The notes under the pieces: generated by a model
The model's database searches: none
The model's input: only the letters and a program-made list of their open reading frames with translations
What the model was told of the DNA's origin: nothing
Assembly: GCA_950295325.1 (NCBI GenBank)
Contig: OX485805.1
Span: 7,440,501 to 7,504,500 of the forward strand
Source: Polytrichum commune
Lineage: Eukaryota > Streptophyta > Polytrichopsida > Polytrichales > Polytrichaceae
Length of the DNA stretch: 64,000 nt
Direction: 5' to 3'
Part shown: piece by piece, positions 22,801 through 35,107 of the stretch
Position numbering within the stretch: the first letter of the stretch is position 1
How the letters are laid out: every line of letters begins with the position of its first letter
Position numbers and translations under genes: made by a program

Positions 22801-25482
22801 TTCCACGAATAGCTTGCTTTCTGTTTGAATATTAATTCTATGGTTGCTTTGCAGTTCTCTACAGAGAAACGGAGTATCTTGGCAGCAGGGGATATTTCTC
22901 AATTTATTCCTGACCAAGAAGCTGATGTTGCCATACTAGAGGAGCCTGAACACCTGACATGGTATTACCATGGGAAACGCTGGACTGATAAATTCCAGTA
23001 TGTTGTTGGTGTTGTGCACACCAACTACTTGGAATATGTCAAGCGAGAGAAGAATGGGAGGCTTCAAGCTTTCTTCCTCAGACATGTTAACAACTGGGTG
23101 GTTCGTATCTATTGCAATAAGGTAGGTTATTCAGTAGCTTTGGAAACTTTTTCCACCACTCCATTAGCCAAGTCACATTCGATCTCTCCAGAGTTATAAA
23201 GATTGGCACTTGGAAATTGAACCATTGTTTGCATAACTTGTACAAACCAATGAGGAAATTTGTCCTTCCAAGGAGTCTATTGTATAATATAGCGTGGAGG
23301 TGCACATTTGCACCCAGTCTAATTTGGATAGAATAATCTGCAACTGTAGCACTTAAGATCTCTAAAGTTTCCTTACACTAGGTGTTTCTAATAAATAGGA
23401 GGACTTAGAGACACTTTTACCTTTCATTGCAGCTTTTAATGTAAGGGTTAGTTGCAGTTTGACTTTTCTAGAATTTCGAGGTTAACTGATCTAGTGTTAT
23501 GAGTTCCTCTGTCTCTTACATTGTTATATGGTAATGTGCTGGATTACTTTTAAACTGCTATGAGTTCATCTAATTGTAATTGTTCAATAACCTGGCAGGG
23601 TCTAGTATAGTTTACGTGCATGTTTGTGCTTTAATTATGTTCGTGACCTTTCTTGCTAGAAAGAACTATTATATTCTGGCTTCCAACATTCTATTTTACT
23701 CAACTGACATAGTCACCAACAACCAGGTCTTGCGTTTGTCAGCTGCAACACAAGATCTACCAAGATCATTAATCTGCAATGTGCATGGAGTGAACCCACA
23801 ATTTTTGAAGGTTGGGAAAAGTCTCGCTGAGGTTGAAGATAGTGAGACCAAATTTTCGAAGGGTGCTTACTACCTTGGTAAAATGATATGGGGCAAGGGC
23901 TACAGGGAACTTGTAGATTTATTAGCTAAGAACAAGAACGCTCTTGGCAACATTGCTATGGACGTCTTTGGAAGTGGGGAAGACTCGGAAGAAGTTCAGG
24001 CTGAGGCACAGAAGCATGGATTGGCCATGAATTTTCACAAAGGAATTGATCATGCAGATCCCTCTCTATACGGGTAGGATTTTTCATGCCTTTGTAGGGA
24101 TGTGTTAGATGTTGCTTATGTTGATACTCTTATAAAACTTAAGGATTAGATCGTGCTTGATGGGAATTGTTGCATACTAGCTTACCTCTCATACATGCAT
24201 GTTAAAAACCTACCTCCTATAGGTTTTCTTGTTAAATACTAGACAACACTGTTTGTTTGTGGTATTTAATGTCACCAGCCTAATAGCTTCACTTAACCCA
24301 TTATGGGACCTTTATCTAGGTTCCACTAATGGGCAATAAGTTGACCATTAGTGTAACACATGACACTTGGCAATTAGTATGTTCAATAATATAATGAAGG
24401 GTAGGCTGGATTACACAATGGTCAACAAGTTGACCACTAGTGTAGACACATGACACTTGCCATTAGTATGCCCAATAATATCTTGCATACCAAAACAAAA
24501 ACTATCATTTCAACATTCCATCCAATGTGCTATGCTAAATGTCATACCAAAAAATTATTCACTTAAAAAAGTTGATTGACAAATAGTGTCATGTTGACAA
24601 TTGGCAGATGTGACATTTCTAGGCCTCTAGGCAATTCAGTGTAACTCCCTGCAAAATAGTGTACGTGACACTAACATGATAAACAGTGCACTTCATAGTG
24701 TGCAAAGTTAATTCTGGCGTCAAATTATTATAAGAAAATAACCTTTGACCTACATAATACTTCAGGGCATTTTGTTGGATGAATAAGAGGTATACTCATA
24801 TAGTATAACTCCCTCTTGCCGGGCTTGAGTGTATGGATAGTTCAGTATTCTGTATCAGGTAGGAACCTGCTTTGAGATGTCATTGCCTACTCTAATGCTT
24901 CTCCATTGGCTGTACAGCTACAAAGTCTTCATCAACCCAAGCATAAGTGATGTGGTATGCACAACAACAGCTGAAGCTTTAGCCATGGGAAAAATAGTTG
25001 TCTGCGCAGACCACCCTTCTAATGACTTCTTCCACGCCTTTCCAAATTGCCTTCAGTACCACACACCTGAAGAATTTGTGGAGAAAGTGAAACTTGCATT
25101 ATCAATGGAGCCTATACCTGTCTCTTCAGACTTGCAGCATTTGTTATCATGGGAGGCGGCCACAGATCGGTTTATAGAGTCCGCAGATCTAAGGAGGTTA
25201 CCACCTCGAGGCACAAAATCAAAGTGTACAAAGAAGAAACCTCTTCCAGGTGACTCGGCAAGAAGGAAAACTATGACATTATCACTGGCAGTACCTCAGA
25301 AGAGGCTGAGTAATCTTCTGGACAGGGGTCTTGCAATTGTGCATTACTTCTTGTCGGGTTTGGAGGTTGCAAGGTGGGCAGCTGGTGCTCTTCCTGGAAC
25401 AATGAACATCAATGAAGAATTCTGCAAGGATTTGGGGCTCCCCCCTCCACCTGTTAGACGGCTTCGCATGGCTGGTAAATAG
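19845..25482 (+). CDS. DGD1: Digalactosyldiacylglycerol synthase 1, chloroplastic
   Basis: Six exons: 19845-20318, 21656-21800, 22077-22561, 22855-23121, 23727-24073 and 24918-25482. They sum to 2283 nt (760 aa plus stop), and all introns are GT-AG with matching phases. The start ATG has the context ACCATGGCA. The enzyme moves galactose from UDP-galactose to MGDG to make DGDG, on the outer chloroplast envelope. The N-terminal DGD1-specific part has ALSFLSKSF and LDREW (residues 20-60), a DWEPL segment and [11 protein letters not shown] (exon 2). The GT-B glycosyltransferase part begins near residue 275 ([20 protein letters not shown]). It continues with [55 protein letters not shown] and [20 protein letters not shown] (about 579). 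The C-terminus matches DGD1, not DGD2. It is about 50 residues shorter than Arabidopsis DGD1 (808 aa), mostly between the WGP motif and DWEP. Intron 1 holds exon-junction duplicates and intron 5 a MITE. It converges on the P450 gene. Confidence 0.96.
20245..21600 (+). repeat. Four tandem copies of the DGD1 exon 1/intron 1 junction
   Basis: A unit of about 350 bp recurs near 20245, 20607, 20973 and (partial) 21370. The first spans the true 3' end of exon 1. Each unit has a TTGCARAATGTGG-type exon remnant (absent from the fourth), the donor region (GTGAGT in copies 1 and 2, GTGGGT in 3), AATCTCGTAAGCCCTCT, CATGCTTCTCG and CATGAAAGCTTTG. Copy 2 has an in-frame TAG before the donor. Copy 3 stays open across [12 protein letters not shown]. 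Created by local tandem duplication after the gene acquired this exon. Confidence 0.9.
21845..22090 (+). repeat. Duplicated 3' splice-site segment in DGD1 intron 2
   Basis: GTTGTTGCTCCTCTTTTGTT...CACAGAGGTTTCAGAG (about 21853-21892) and TTGTTGCTGCTCTTTTGTTA...TACAGAGGTTTCCGAG (about 22051-22090) are near copies about 198 bp apart. Only the second leads to the conserved frame. The first, if used, would add a stop within about a dozen codons. It is therefore a decoy acceptor made by duplication. Confidence 0.75.
24257..24682. mobile_element. MITE, family B, inside DGD1 intron 5
   Basis: Aligns with the element at 13919-14365 through blocks such as CATGACACTTG, ATTAGTATG, CAATAATATCTT and TAGTGTACGTGACACTAA. 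The ends (GTGGTATTTAATGTCAC and GTACGTGACACTAACATGAT) are degraded inverted repeats. It does not touch the splice sites. Confidence 0.8.
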
Positions 25483-25859
25483 AAAGGTGAAATCACCAAA
25501 ATCATTTTTGTAGACTCTGTATTCTTAGTTAGAGAGAGTGAGATTAAGTACACCAAGAGGGCTGATGAATTGATCAGTGCCGTAATGACTGGCCATTGTA
25601 AGTTATTTGAGTATGTATCACCACCTTGCCTAAGTTCGAGCAAAAAAGTTCAGGTTCCTTGTAGAGTCAATGCAATCTTGAGGAAATATTTTAAATACTT
25701 TGAAAATTTGAGGACTTATCAATTTATACTTGCTTTGGGGACAACAGAGCAGCTCAAACTATGACAAATAATCAATATACTTATCCACAACTGTATTAAG
25801 CAGTTCAGTTTTCCAGGATGTTGGGTATCAGCTAACACATCAAAAGATAGGTATAAAGG
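25483..25859. other. 3' flank of DGD1
   Basis: Presumed 3' UTR and terminator of DGD1. No further gene seen. Confidence 0.4.
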
Positions 25860-26029
25860 TACACTAAACATCTGGTTTAGTGTGGCCCTAATTGATTGCA
25901 TCACAATCACTGGGTGGCAACTGGAGAGGGTGTTGTATAACACTTGGTGCTATGTGGCAGTCATGGAGACCACTCTAGATGACATGGCACATCAATTCTA
26001 ATGTTGCACTATATCAGGTGTTTAGTGTA
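25860..26029. mobile_element. 170 bp MITE with TACACTAAACA ends
   Basis: The left end TACACTAAACATCTGGTTTA and the right end TATATCAGGTGTTTAGTGTA are inverted repeats, with TA as the outermost bases. Non-coding, between the convergent DGD1 and P450 genes. Confidence 0.75.
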
Positions 26030-26399
26030 GTTGGTAATTGTACTTGTAAGTCTGCAAGGTAATGAAATATATGTTAACATGGGGTATTTGTGAATGACTG
26101 CTGGAACGTATAGGTGCTACTTAAGTATCCCTGTGTGCTCTACTATTCTCCTTTCTTATATAAAAGAAATCTCAAGTATAAAGTGATATGGAATGTTTTT
26201 GCTGTTGTTGCTCTGTTTCCATTGAGGTGCATAAAAATAGTCAGACCATGACAAGATTATTGATTACAAGTCATAACGTACTTGCTCGTGGCCAATTATG
26301 AGGAGAAATGTCAACAAAATTACTTGGCATAACCACTATGCCTTGTAACAAGATCATTCTGTTGGAGCATTTTTGGATATTTATGTCACTGCCTCAAAT

Positions 26400-26756
26400 T
26401 ACACTAAATAGTCCTATTATTGTGGGTCACAATTTTTTTCTAGAAGCCAAGCTAATTCTATACGAAGTAGTGTGGGCCAAGTCATTTCTCAACCCATGCT
26501 AATTTTATAGTAAAAAAATTAGTGTGGGCCACAAGGTTTGTTTTTCTAGGAAATCATTGTGTGTAATTATTAGTTCATGTGCTACTTTTGGTGTAAGGTG
26601 ACTATTCTATTTCAGGTGAGGTGTTGGTTAAAAATCTTCACAAAGACATACAGGAGGAAGACCCAGGGTCTTGGACCCACGGTAATCCACCTTGACTAAA
26701 ACCTTAGTGCGACCCACGCTAATTTTCCACCCACATTGAAAGGACTATCTAGTGTA
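26400..26756. mobile_element. 357 bp MITE with TACACTAAATAGTCC ends
   Basis: The left end TACACTAAATAGTCCTATTA continues to TTGTGGGT. The right end ACCCACATTGAAAGGACTAT continues to CTAGTGTA. The arms pair over about 28 bp. The interior repeats a TTAGTGTGGGCCA motif. Non-coding. Confidence 0.8.
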
Positions 26757-27053
26757 CCTAACTGTGCCCTCACTTAAAGGCACTACAATTCAGAATGCTC
26801 ACCGCTAAAGGTTTACTAAAATGAAGCAATGTGAGCCACCCACTTCAACAAAATTGTTACATGTTACAGCAAAGTGACAAGATATAACATCATGAAAATC
26901 CAAGAAACAAATATTTGATATCCATGTGTGTAGGACTCGCACAAGCTTGAATTAGAGAGAGCCAAACTTACAGGCAATTCAAAAATATGTTACAAACTCG
27001 CCAGCAAAGTAGAAACATCGCCAAGTATAGATATTAGGTTGTCATGCACAAAA

Positions 27054-30000
27054 CTACAAGCTCACCAATGGATCCTCCATCCTATGTACTCGCAATTGGA
27101 GTTTCTTTGCAAAAGAGGGCATGGGTTGGATACTAATGCTCTCCTCTGCATCCACCATCTCCCACTTGTAATTCAACACCAGGTAGTGGAGGTAAACCAT
27201 AATTTCAGTGCGTGCGAATTCATTTCCAAGGCACATGTGAGGTCCTCCCCCAAAAGGGACAAATGTGTACGGTGCGGGGCCTGAGCTTTCAAAGCGAGAT
27301 GGATCAAACTTTCTAGGGTTGGGAAAATGCTCTGGGGAGTAATGGGACCGGCCTACACTCCATATGACCTGCAAGAAAAATAAATAAGTCAAATTGCACA
27401 TTCAAAGTATGAGTGCACGCAAGCAAGCTGCTTGCTCACTCACAAAATAGCTTCATTACAATTTTGAGGAATGAGTATTACAATAAATATACCAATTAGT
27501 GAATGTGGGAATTAGTGAGGGTGGGGGATTATTGAAGGTGATACTAAATTCATTAACGCTATGAATTAGTGCCATGAAATGATCTAGGAAGCATTGTTCA
27601 TCTCAGTACTTGGTACTATTCACTTAAAGTACCGGCACTTGGCACTATTCACTTAAAATATCGACACTTGAGCACTATTCACTTAAAAGTATTGGCACTT
27701 GGCACTATTCACTTAAAGCACCGGCACTTGGCATTATTCACTTAAAGTATCGACACTTGGCATGAAAGTACCGGCGCTTGGCAATATTCATTACGTACTG
27801 GCACTTGACACTCATCACTAAAAAGATCTACACTTGGCACTATCCACCGACAAACATGTGGCATGCAATAATCACAAGCACACACTAATATTCTTGAAAT
27901 CTATGCTAAATGAGCATAGAATTCATCATAGTCATGAATTTAATGTCACTTGGTAACAACTTCAGCCCTAAATAACTTTGAGATTTGGCTAACTTATGCA
28001 TGTGACCTGAATTAGTACCGACCTCACTAATTGGTATATTTAGTGTACCTAGCAGGTTAAGTGAAGATGAGAAGAGGTTTTTCATGGATGGGGTCACTCA
28101 GGATATCTTCCAAAAATGATGATTACCTTACAAATTACACCACATACATAATTGCAGCTATTTATCAATCAATACAGAATGTCGGGAAAGGTTTGATTGT
28201 CATATGTGTGGCAACCCGGCTAATTGGTCCTTTCCACCGGCTCTGAATAAAGGTGAAATGGAAAATTACTGAACCACACATAGTGCTACACCGGCTTTCA
28301 AGAAGGGGTACTAAAATTGGTTATTTTCTGTAATAAAATGCCTCACCGCTTTCTTCTCATGCAACCTGCATTCTGAAAGTGATGATTTGTTGGTGATCTT
28401 CAACCCTACTGTAAACCTCATTTTTCGTGCAACCAGTTTCATTGCCTACTTCAAAGTCTTCTTAGACTTTACTCTCTCCTTTTGTTAAGGAATAGATTCC
28501 CACACACAAAGACATTCCCTCAGATTTTGGCCTTTGTTACTTTTGATACAAAGCACCTGTGAGCACAGCTATGACTTCCAACTTTTCTGCATGCAGTACT
28601 TGAACTGTAACAAAGGTTGAAAAGGTGTACTCGCAATCATACTACGACTTTGCACTACGGTTGGGTTCACAGCGTGAATCTAGTGGTATTTGTTTATGTG
28701 TGTTGCAAAGTAATAGAAAATAATATCCTCAACAATGGGACCCAAAAAGGTGAACTTCAATTGTACGTGAACTCAAACTACCCTTATCTCACTGGCCCTT
28801 GAGGTGTGCTCAAACATAGAATGGCAGCATCATGTGAAGTGAACATAACATTCTTCAATTCACGTAGATTGTTCAGTGGGCCCAAAGAATAACATATAGA
28901 TATTCTCGAATCAAACCTCCAAGAGGTGTGTAGGTTAGTTTTATTTCAAAGTGAATATGAATAGTGTAGGTTGCTAAGACCAAGAATAACAAGTGATCGA
29001 GAATAATTTTGTTGAATAATGTTAGGAAACTCACCGTCCACCCTTTGGGAATTGTGTAACCTTCATATTCGAAGTCTTGGATTGTCTTTCGGAAACCAGA
29101 TTGCACGGGGGGTTGCAAACGCAAGGTCTCTTGGCACACACGCCATGTACATTTCATTTTGCGGGTGTCTTCCCAACTTAGAGGAGCTCCTGCCTTCTCC
29201 TCTGCAATCTCTTTTTGCTCTACCACAAACAACACAAAAATTATCCCACAAGCCTTTTCACTACACAAACCTAACTCATATCATGCTAGAACCAACATGA
29301 GAAAGTCTAATACAAAATCAAATTGGCAGCTGCAGACACACTTAATTTTGTTGTAATTAAGGATTTGAGATTGATATGTGAACACTAGAGTTGATAGCTG
29401 TAAACATTTCAATCATATTTTAAGGGAGAGAGAAAGATGAGAGATAATGCCAATTGAGAGGTTGGTTTGAATGGAAGATGCTTAAGCCCTTGGGCATAAA
29501 TTGAACTCATATGTAAACCTGGCATGGGATAATGGAGCCAAGCTATGAGCCAAGTTCTACTACCTTATGTCAAAGGTGGTCTCCATGTTTTGAGAGCCTT
29601 ACTCGAAGAGCACAAATTTTCATGGTAATTCAAGATTCAGAATTCATGTATATAATGACTACTAGAGTACCACAAACTGCCCAATTGCCGCGACAATGGA
29701 AATGTGAATTTTGTCTGACTATCAAACTTCAGTTTCCAGGCATGAAATGTGAAATGGTGGCCATTCGTGTCTGAAATGCACACCTTGAATTACCTCCTTC
29801 AAGAATTCGGGATGGAGGTATAGATACTTGAGCACCAAGGCCAATGTTATACTACTTGTGTCATGGCCTGCAAAGAGCATCAGCAAAATGTTGTCTTTGA
29901 TGTCGTCCACACTCATGAAGTTTCCATCCTCATTTGGGGTCGTCAGCAAGACGGAGAGGAGGTCTTGCTTGACTGAGGCTTTTCCATCTTTCAAATCCTG

Positions 30001-33000
30001 CACCCAAAATTCAAGTTGCCACTTCCAAATTGACTGATCTCATAGATTAAAAACCTACAATTTCTGAAAGAAAAATCGCAATAAAATTTAATAGCACTCC
30101 AAAACTGTACACCCAATATTCAGTTTCTGTGACATGCAAAGCTTCCATGTGCATGGGATTGAGCCAAAATATCTACAAGTGGTCCAACATGAAAAAGACT
30201 ACAGAACTCTCTAATTCAGAACTAGAATTTGAGGCATTGGGGAACCTATAAAAAAAGGAGACCTATAAATGTATCTTCTCTATGTTGCATGCTCTCAAGC
30301 CTCCTCTCCACAACTCATGATTGGATGGTTCATGCGGATAGTTAATTGATCACTCATCTAAAAGTACAAGGGTTACCAAAATGCATCACATGTTCTTATC
30401 CAGAGAGAAAAAATATCTTTCATAATTCCCTGAGTTAATCAGGTATGTTTGATAACCATCTTCAGTAGGTGGATGACTTGTCGCTCCTGCTACTCGCCAT
30501 CCACTCTCCTCTCATTGGTTATCTAGTCCATCTCCTCTAGAATTGCAAGACTATTTTAATTTTCATGACATCTACTTAATTCGTCTCATAGACTAAAGTT
30601 TGTGTTGTCACACTAGAAAGAAAAAAAACTTGTCCATTACAACCATCCGTTGCAACTTATCCATTGCAACTCACCATGAAAAAATGTATGAATAAATCAT
30701 GTTGGCAACCGAACGTTTTTTTGTTGTTGATTGTCCAAAAATCACAACCAAAAAAATCTCCTACTCACATCCAAATTTATTTCTCTGTGTATTTTTTCAG
30801 CATGAGTTATTATAAACAAGTTGCAATGGATGAGCAATTGGAGAAATTTATTGGTAGCCCACCTGCTGCCTTTGTTTGATGATGGGGTCCAGGGTGCGGA
30901 GTATGAATTCGCGACCCAGCCTTGCTTTGTGGTACACTGTTCCGGGAAGATCGAGCGGCACCTGCAGGATGCCTCCAAGGTAATCCTCGACCGCATCCGA
31001 CATTTGACGGAACTGGGTGTCTCCTTGTTTCACACTCACAAACAAATTGGCAGCAATTGCAAACGTGAACTCCTTCACAACCGACACTCCCAGAATGTGG
31101 TCCTTGCCATCCCAACACTCGGCAAGATTGGACTTCGCCAATGCGCACATCCTTGGTACGAAGTTTTGGAGGCCCTCAGGACCAAAGAACATGGTGAAGA
31201 TGCGGCGCACCCGTCTGTTAACAATGTCACCATGATGAGGTTTGATAAGATGCAATATATATCTTATGGTAGTCGATATCGCAAGGGCCATAAGATTATC
31301 ATCACTGTCCAGTATCTAGGACATAAAAACCTGGGTGGATTTTCTCTTTGGTTTGTGAGATAGAGGGACGTGTAGAGGTAGATAGAGGAGCGTCCACGGT
31401 GGGAATAAACGTAATAAATGGGCATCATCGCAAACCTCTAAATTTATATCTCAACACTGATTCCAAGTTGCTTTAATGACATGAATTAAAACACAACATT
31501 TAATCAATGCTCACCAAGTATGCGGTTGCGATATTTGTCTTTTAATTCTTAAATTTGATAGCTGCATGATCTCAAAAAATGGAATGTGAGTTGAATCATT
31601 GACCGAACGTTAAAACAATGAAGGGTGTGTAAAGACACTGACTGAACGTTAAATGCTCACCACTTGTGTTTTTGAGATGGACATTATAATAACAAGATTT
31701 CACAACAATGATCATGATGAATGGCGGGTATGAATTTGTGTACTTATGGTCGTCGCCGACTTTCAACGCCAAGCTGCCTGTGCCAAGAAGCTTGGCCACT
31801 GAGGGGGGCCAAGTATTCTGTACCAGCTTGTTTTCATTAGCAAACAAGAACTTGTTGCCTTCAGGAGCAGGCACAGATACCGTCGGAGTAAACAACAGAT
31901 TTGTTTTGAATACCTGCACATCACGGTATACGATTCAGATAATTCGGAAAATTCATATAAACTATTTCTTGCATCAAAGGCTCTATCAATGTATATACTC
32001 GCAATATACTCTGCCCTTTTAGTCTGGGTTCAATCAATCTTTAGAGCTCCCATTACTTGTTTCATTACAGTTTACGACATAGCATTAGTAGAAAGCCTTG
32101 CGACCCCGCACTTTTGTTTAAATTGGGCTGAAGGAACCAATCTCCAAGAATAGGGCCTTCGTCACTAGGAACGAAACCCGAGGATAGGCTAGTGGAAAGC
32201 TCTTACTGGGCCCTCGCGTCATTGTTGCCTATCTAAGGAAGTGATACGAATACACATTCTCTAAATTCAACTTGATTAGTTTGCATCTTTATTCATTCAG
32301 GCATATATTGGAAGGGATTCAAATCTAATGAGAGGAGGACTCTTCCAACCAACTTGAGAATGTTATGCGCGAAGCTCAACCCTCCAAGAAGCAACGTTGC
32401 TGATTTCTTAACGTTTCATGATACCTTGAGAAGAGATCCGGAGAACCAATAATTTCGAGTTCCGACAAGTCTTATCATTGTTGGCTTCAATTTCTCTGAC
32501 GAATTGAGTCTGACGAAGAACTGCGCTCGTGTAATAATTAAGCCCACCGACAATTACTACAGTATATGTGAGATTTAGTGAGGCCAAACCCCAAAGTTTT
32601 CATTATTGAACCACGTAAATGATCTCGCAAATCCCTGAGTGGCGAGCAGAGAAGGTGGCATGTGACGCTTGCTACCCCTTCCACAAAGAGTGTAGCTCCC
32701 AGATACGAACCTCCGAAATGAAAGAATTCCGCACTATGTGCATGACGACAATGCAGCTAGTATACTGTAATGTCTTTCCAATGTTATTCAGGTTTGGAGA
32801 GTTTTTGGAGCTACCAAATCTGCATAGAGAATGCAGTACACCCGTGTCGGGTCTACAGATGAAAACTAAGTCAATGCCTAGGGTGAAGTGACGTCACTCT
32901 GCCATTCGCTTCGCACCATCTCTCAATCTCTCTTTGGCATCCTGAGCTTGCAATTACTAAGTAACAAAAAGAGAAGGCGGCATGATTAACTTGCTACTAG

Positions 33001-33537
33001 ACGACAAAGTCGTGGAGGCCACTCCAATCGACATGACATATCAATGTCAATGCCACACTAAGTCGGTGTAGCTTCCAGGCATGAACCTCCAAAATGAATG
33101 GACTCCAAACCCAGAACCACGTGGGTGAGAACATCGCAACAGCCACTAGACATGCATCCTAAGACTCCTCTCCAATGCTCCAGTTCGCGTCTCTCTCTCT
33201 CTCTCTCTCTCTGACTGCATGTCAGCTACCCACCCACCTTCCCATACTTGGCCACCCGGGTATTGAAGAACTCAGGCACACGGTTGGACTGAGCGGCACC
33301 CAAGTAGGCGAGAGTTTCACCCAGCAGCGGCCACCCGTAGCTCCCAGGCGGCACTGGTGGCATCCCATCCTTCACTCTCTTCTCTTGCGACCTCGACTTC
33401 CCGCCGCCGCCCCACACCAGCAAGCAGGCTGGCACTAGAAGCATTGCCAGCACCGCCACAGCTACACCCACCCATCCCAAATGAATATCCCCATCGCTCC
33501 CAGCAAATTCCTCCACCCACTGCCCCAACACCCCCAT
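27054..33537 (-). CDS. Cytochrome P450, CYP85 clan (CYP716/CYP728-like)
   Basis: Six exons on the minus strand: 33537-33238, 31913-31744, 31214-30863, 29997-29784, 29219-29035 and 27368-27054. All are GT-AG and phase-consistent, totalling 1536 nt (511 aa). The start is the ATG at 33537; no ATG lies further upstream in frame. There is an N-terminal membrane anchor at about residues 20-42, followed by the hinge PPVPPG. The oxygen-binding I-helix AGHDTSS is at 317-323, the K-helix ETLR at 376-379, FDPSRF at 428-433, and the heme loop FGGGPHMCLG with the ligand Cys453. The enzyme would be an ER haem monooxygenase using NADPH and P450 reductase. The wording GPAPYTFVPFGGGP points to the CYP85 clan, CYP716/CYP728 group, whose known members oxidise triterpenes and other terpenoids; the substrate here cannot be told. 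CLG replaces the more usual CPG. Transcribed toward DGD1. Confidence 0.93.
27600..27865. repeat. ~29 bp minisatellite in P450 intron 5
   Basis: About nine imperfect units of the form GCACTTGGCACTATTCACTT plus AAAGTATCG. Units drift toward the right. It lies well inside the intron 27369-29034. Confidence 0.9.
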
Positions 33538-33972
33538 GCTTCTTGCTGATCTCTCCTCCACGCACACACGCAGACAGACAGACAGACAGACAGCGGCCGC
33601 AATGGTGGACGATTCTAAACGTGAAAGATATATGCGTCCACGGAAGAAGTTGAATCTCCCTGCTCCCTCTTCAACCTCTCGTAATTATATTTAGGCGTAG
33701 ATTCTATTTTGTGCAATCAATCCTTTATTTCAGCCTTCAATATCCCAGGCCCTCAGGCAGCCTTAATTTAGCTTGGATTGGGTTAGTTGACCTGGCCGCA
33801 TTGCCAAATCCTAAATGGCAGATGGTTTATGTGGTCTGTATGTCTCTCTCCAGAACAAAAACAACAGATGGAAAGCTTGAAATAGCCTCTGAGAGCAGAT
33901 GGCAAGGAGAGAGGAAAGTACACTACATATGATATTTAGTGTCATATGGAACTGAATGTCACTATGGTAACA

Positions 33973-33973
<1 letters not shown>

Positions 33974-34003
<30 letters not shown>

Positions 34004-34006
34004 CTT
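33974..34006. repeat. (CTT)n microsatellite
   Basis: About eleven CTT units, next to the tail of a SINE-like element. Smaller (CT)n and (CAGA)n tracts lie at about 33188-33213 (P450 intron 1) and 33571-33595 (P450 5' side). Confidence 0.95.
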
Positions 34007-34135
34007 TTGTTTGTTTTTGAGATAGAAGGCCAACAAAGCCAACACCAATGCATGAGAAGAACAAGGAAAACGTGCCCACAACCAGGGGAGGCGGGTCCCT
34101 CAGACGCGAAACACCGCCACATAAAGAGTAGCAAC
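34007..34135 (-). mobile_element. SINE-like element, copy 1
   Basis: Read on the minus strand it has GTGTTTCGCGTCTGAGGGAC, a CTCCCCTGGTTGTG-like block, CACGTTTTCCTTGTTCTTCT, CATGCATTGGTGTTGGC and an A-rich tail. The same order occurs in the element at 38154-38278. Target duplication not resolved here. Confidence 0.65.
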
Positions 34136-34239
34136 AACCAACCCACCAAGGACAACCCCCCGAGCCCACCTAACCAAGGACCACCCCCACCCCACCTACC
34201 AAGGACCACGGGTAGGTCACTTCATTGCACACCTTTTAT

Positions 34240-34432
34240 AGCCCATTAGCTAGCTGGGCTAGCCCATATTTTTGAGGCCTTAATCTTGCCATAGCTAGGC
34301 TAGCCCATATTTTTTGAGGCCTCAATCTAGCCATAGCTAGGCTAGCCCATATTTTCTAAAGCCTCGATCTAGCCATAGCTGGGCTAGCCCATTTTTTCCG
34401 GGTACCGTTTTTAGCCATATAGCTAGACTAGC
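34240..34432. repeat. 42 bp tandem array, four units
   Basis: AGCCCAT starts at 34261, 34302, 34344 and 34386. Each unit reads roughly AGCCCATATTTTTTGAGGCC followed by CAATCTAGCCATAGCTAGGCT. GC/AT-balanced, non-coding, probably able to form small hairpins (TAGCTAGGCTAGCC). Confidence 0.9.
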
Positions 34433-35107
34433 TGACCTAATAAATTAATTCATGTAGCTCATATAATGAATTCAAGGAGACATTGTCTCATCAATACAAT
34501 TATATTTCATATCAGTCAAAATCACTCATCGTCATCAATATCTAAAACATGTTGCTCATCATTCTCTACCAACAAATTGTCATCATCCTCTATCTGCAAC
34601 TCCTCATCGAAAATAGGGCGTTTGGGAATGTGATTCTTCCAATCGGAATTATCCAACAAGATCAACTTTTCAGGATCGTATGGCATTAGATGTTTGTTCA
34701 ACTTCAACATGTTTGAAGAGCAAATTTCCTAACCACTTTGCATTCACACTTCGACATTACTTGTTCTTATTATTTTCAGTTTTTCTTGATGAAAACTGAA
34801 GTGATCCCGGAACAAGTTCAATAGCCAATCACAAATTTTACAGGCCTTAGGACAACTTCATGGTCCATGGTGTAAACATACCCTACCTAAGGGTCCGTGT
34901 GGAGAGCCCTCGAGGGAGAGCCAGAGAACTGTGAGGCTTATGGCCCCTCCCCACCTGACTTTACCAAATAACCAAAGTCTTTCCTAAAACCCGGGTAAAG
35001 CTTCCTTGGTTATAGGGGAGGCATCCGGCTATCCTAGTGCACCTACAAGAACTTGCTCCAGAGATTTTTGAGTAGGTTTTAGTTAAGTGGCTTTCACACG
35101 TGTTCAT
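34433..35107. other. Intergenic; acidic open frame on the minus strand
   Basis: An open frame at 34710-34522 (-) encodes 62 residues rich in Asp and Glu near its C-terminus. It has an ATG start but no recognised family. Nothing else supportable. Confidence 0.25.

Noticed and set aside
30821-31363. A plus-strand open frame over P450 exon 3
   Set aside because: Shadow of the minus-strand P450 exon, which carries conserved P450 sequence and proper splice sites.
33311-33660. Proline-rich plus-strand open frame opposite P450 exon 1
   Set aside because: Antisense to the GC-rich membrane-anchor exon; low complexity only.
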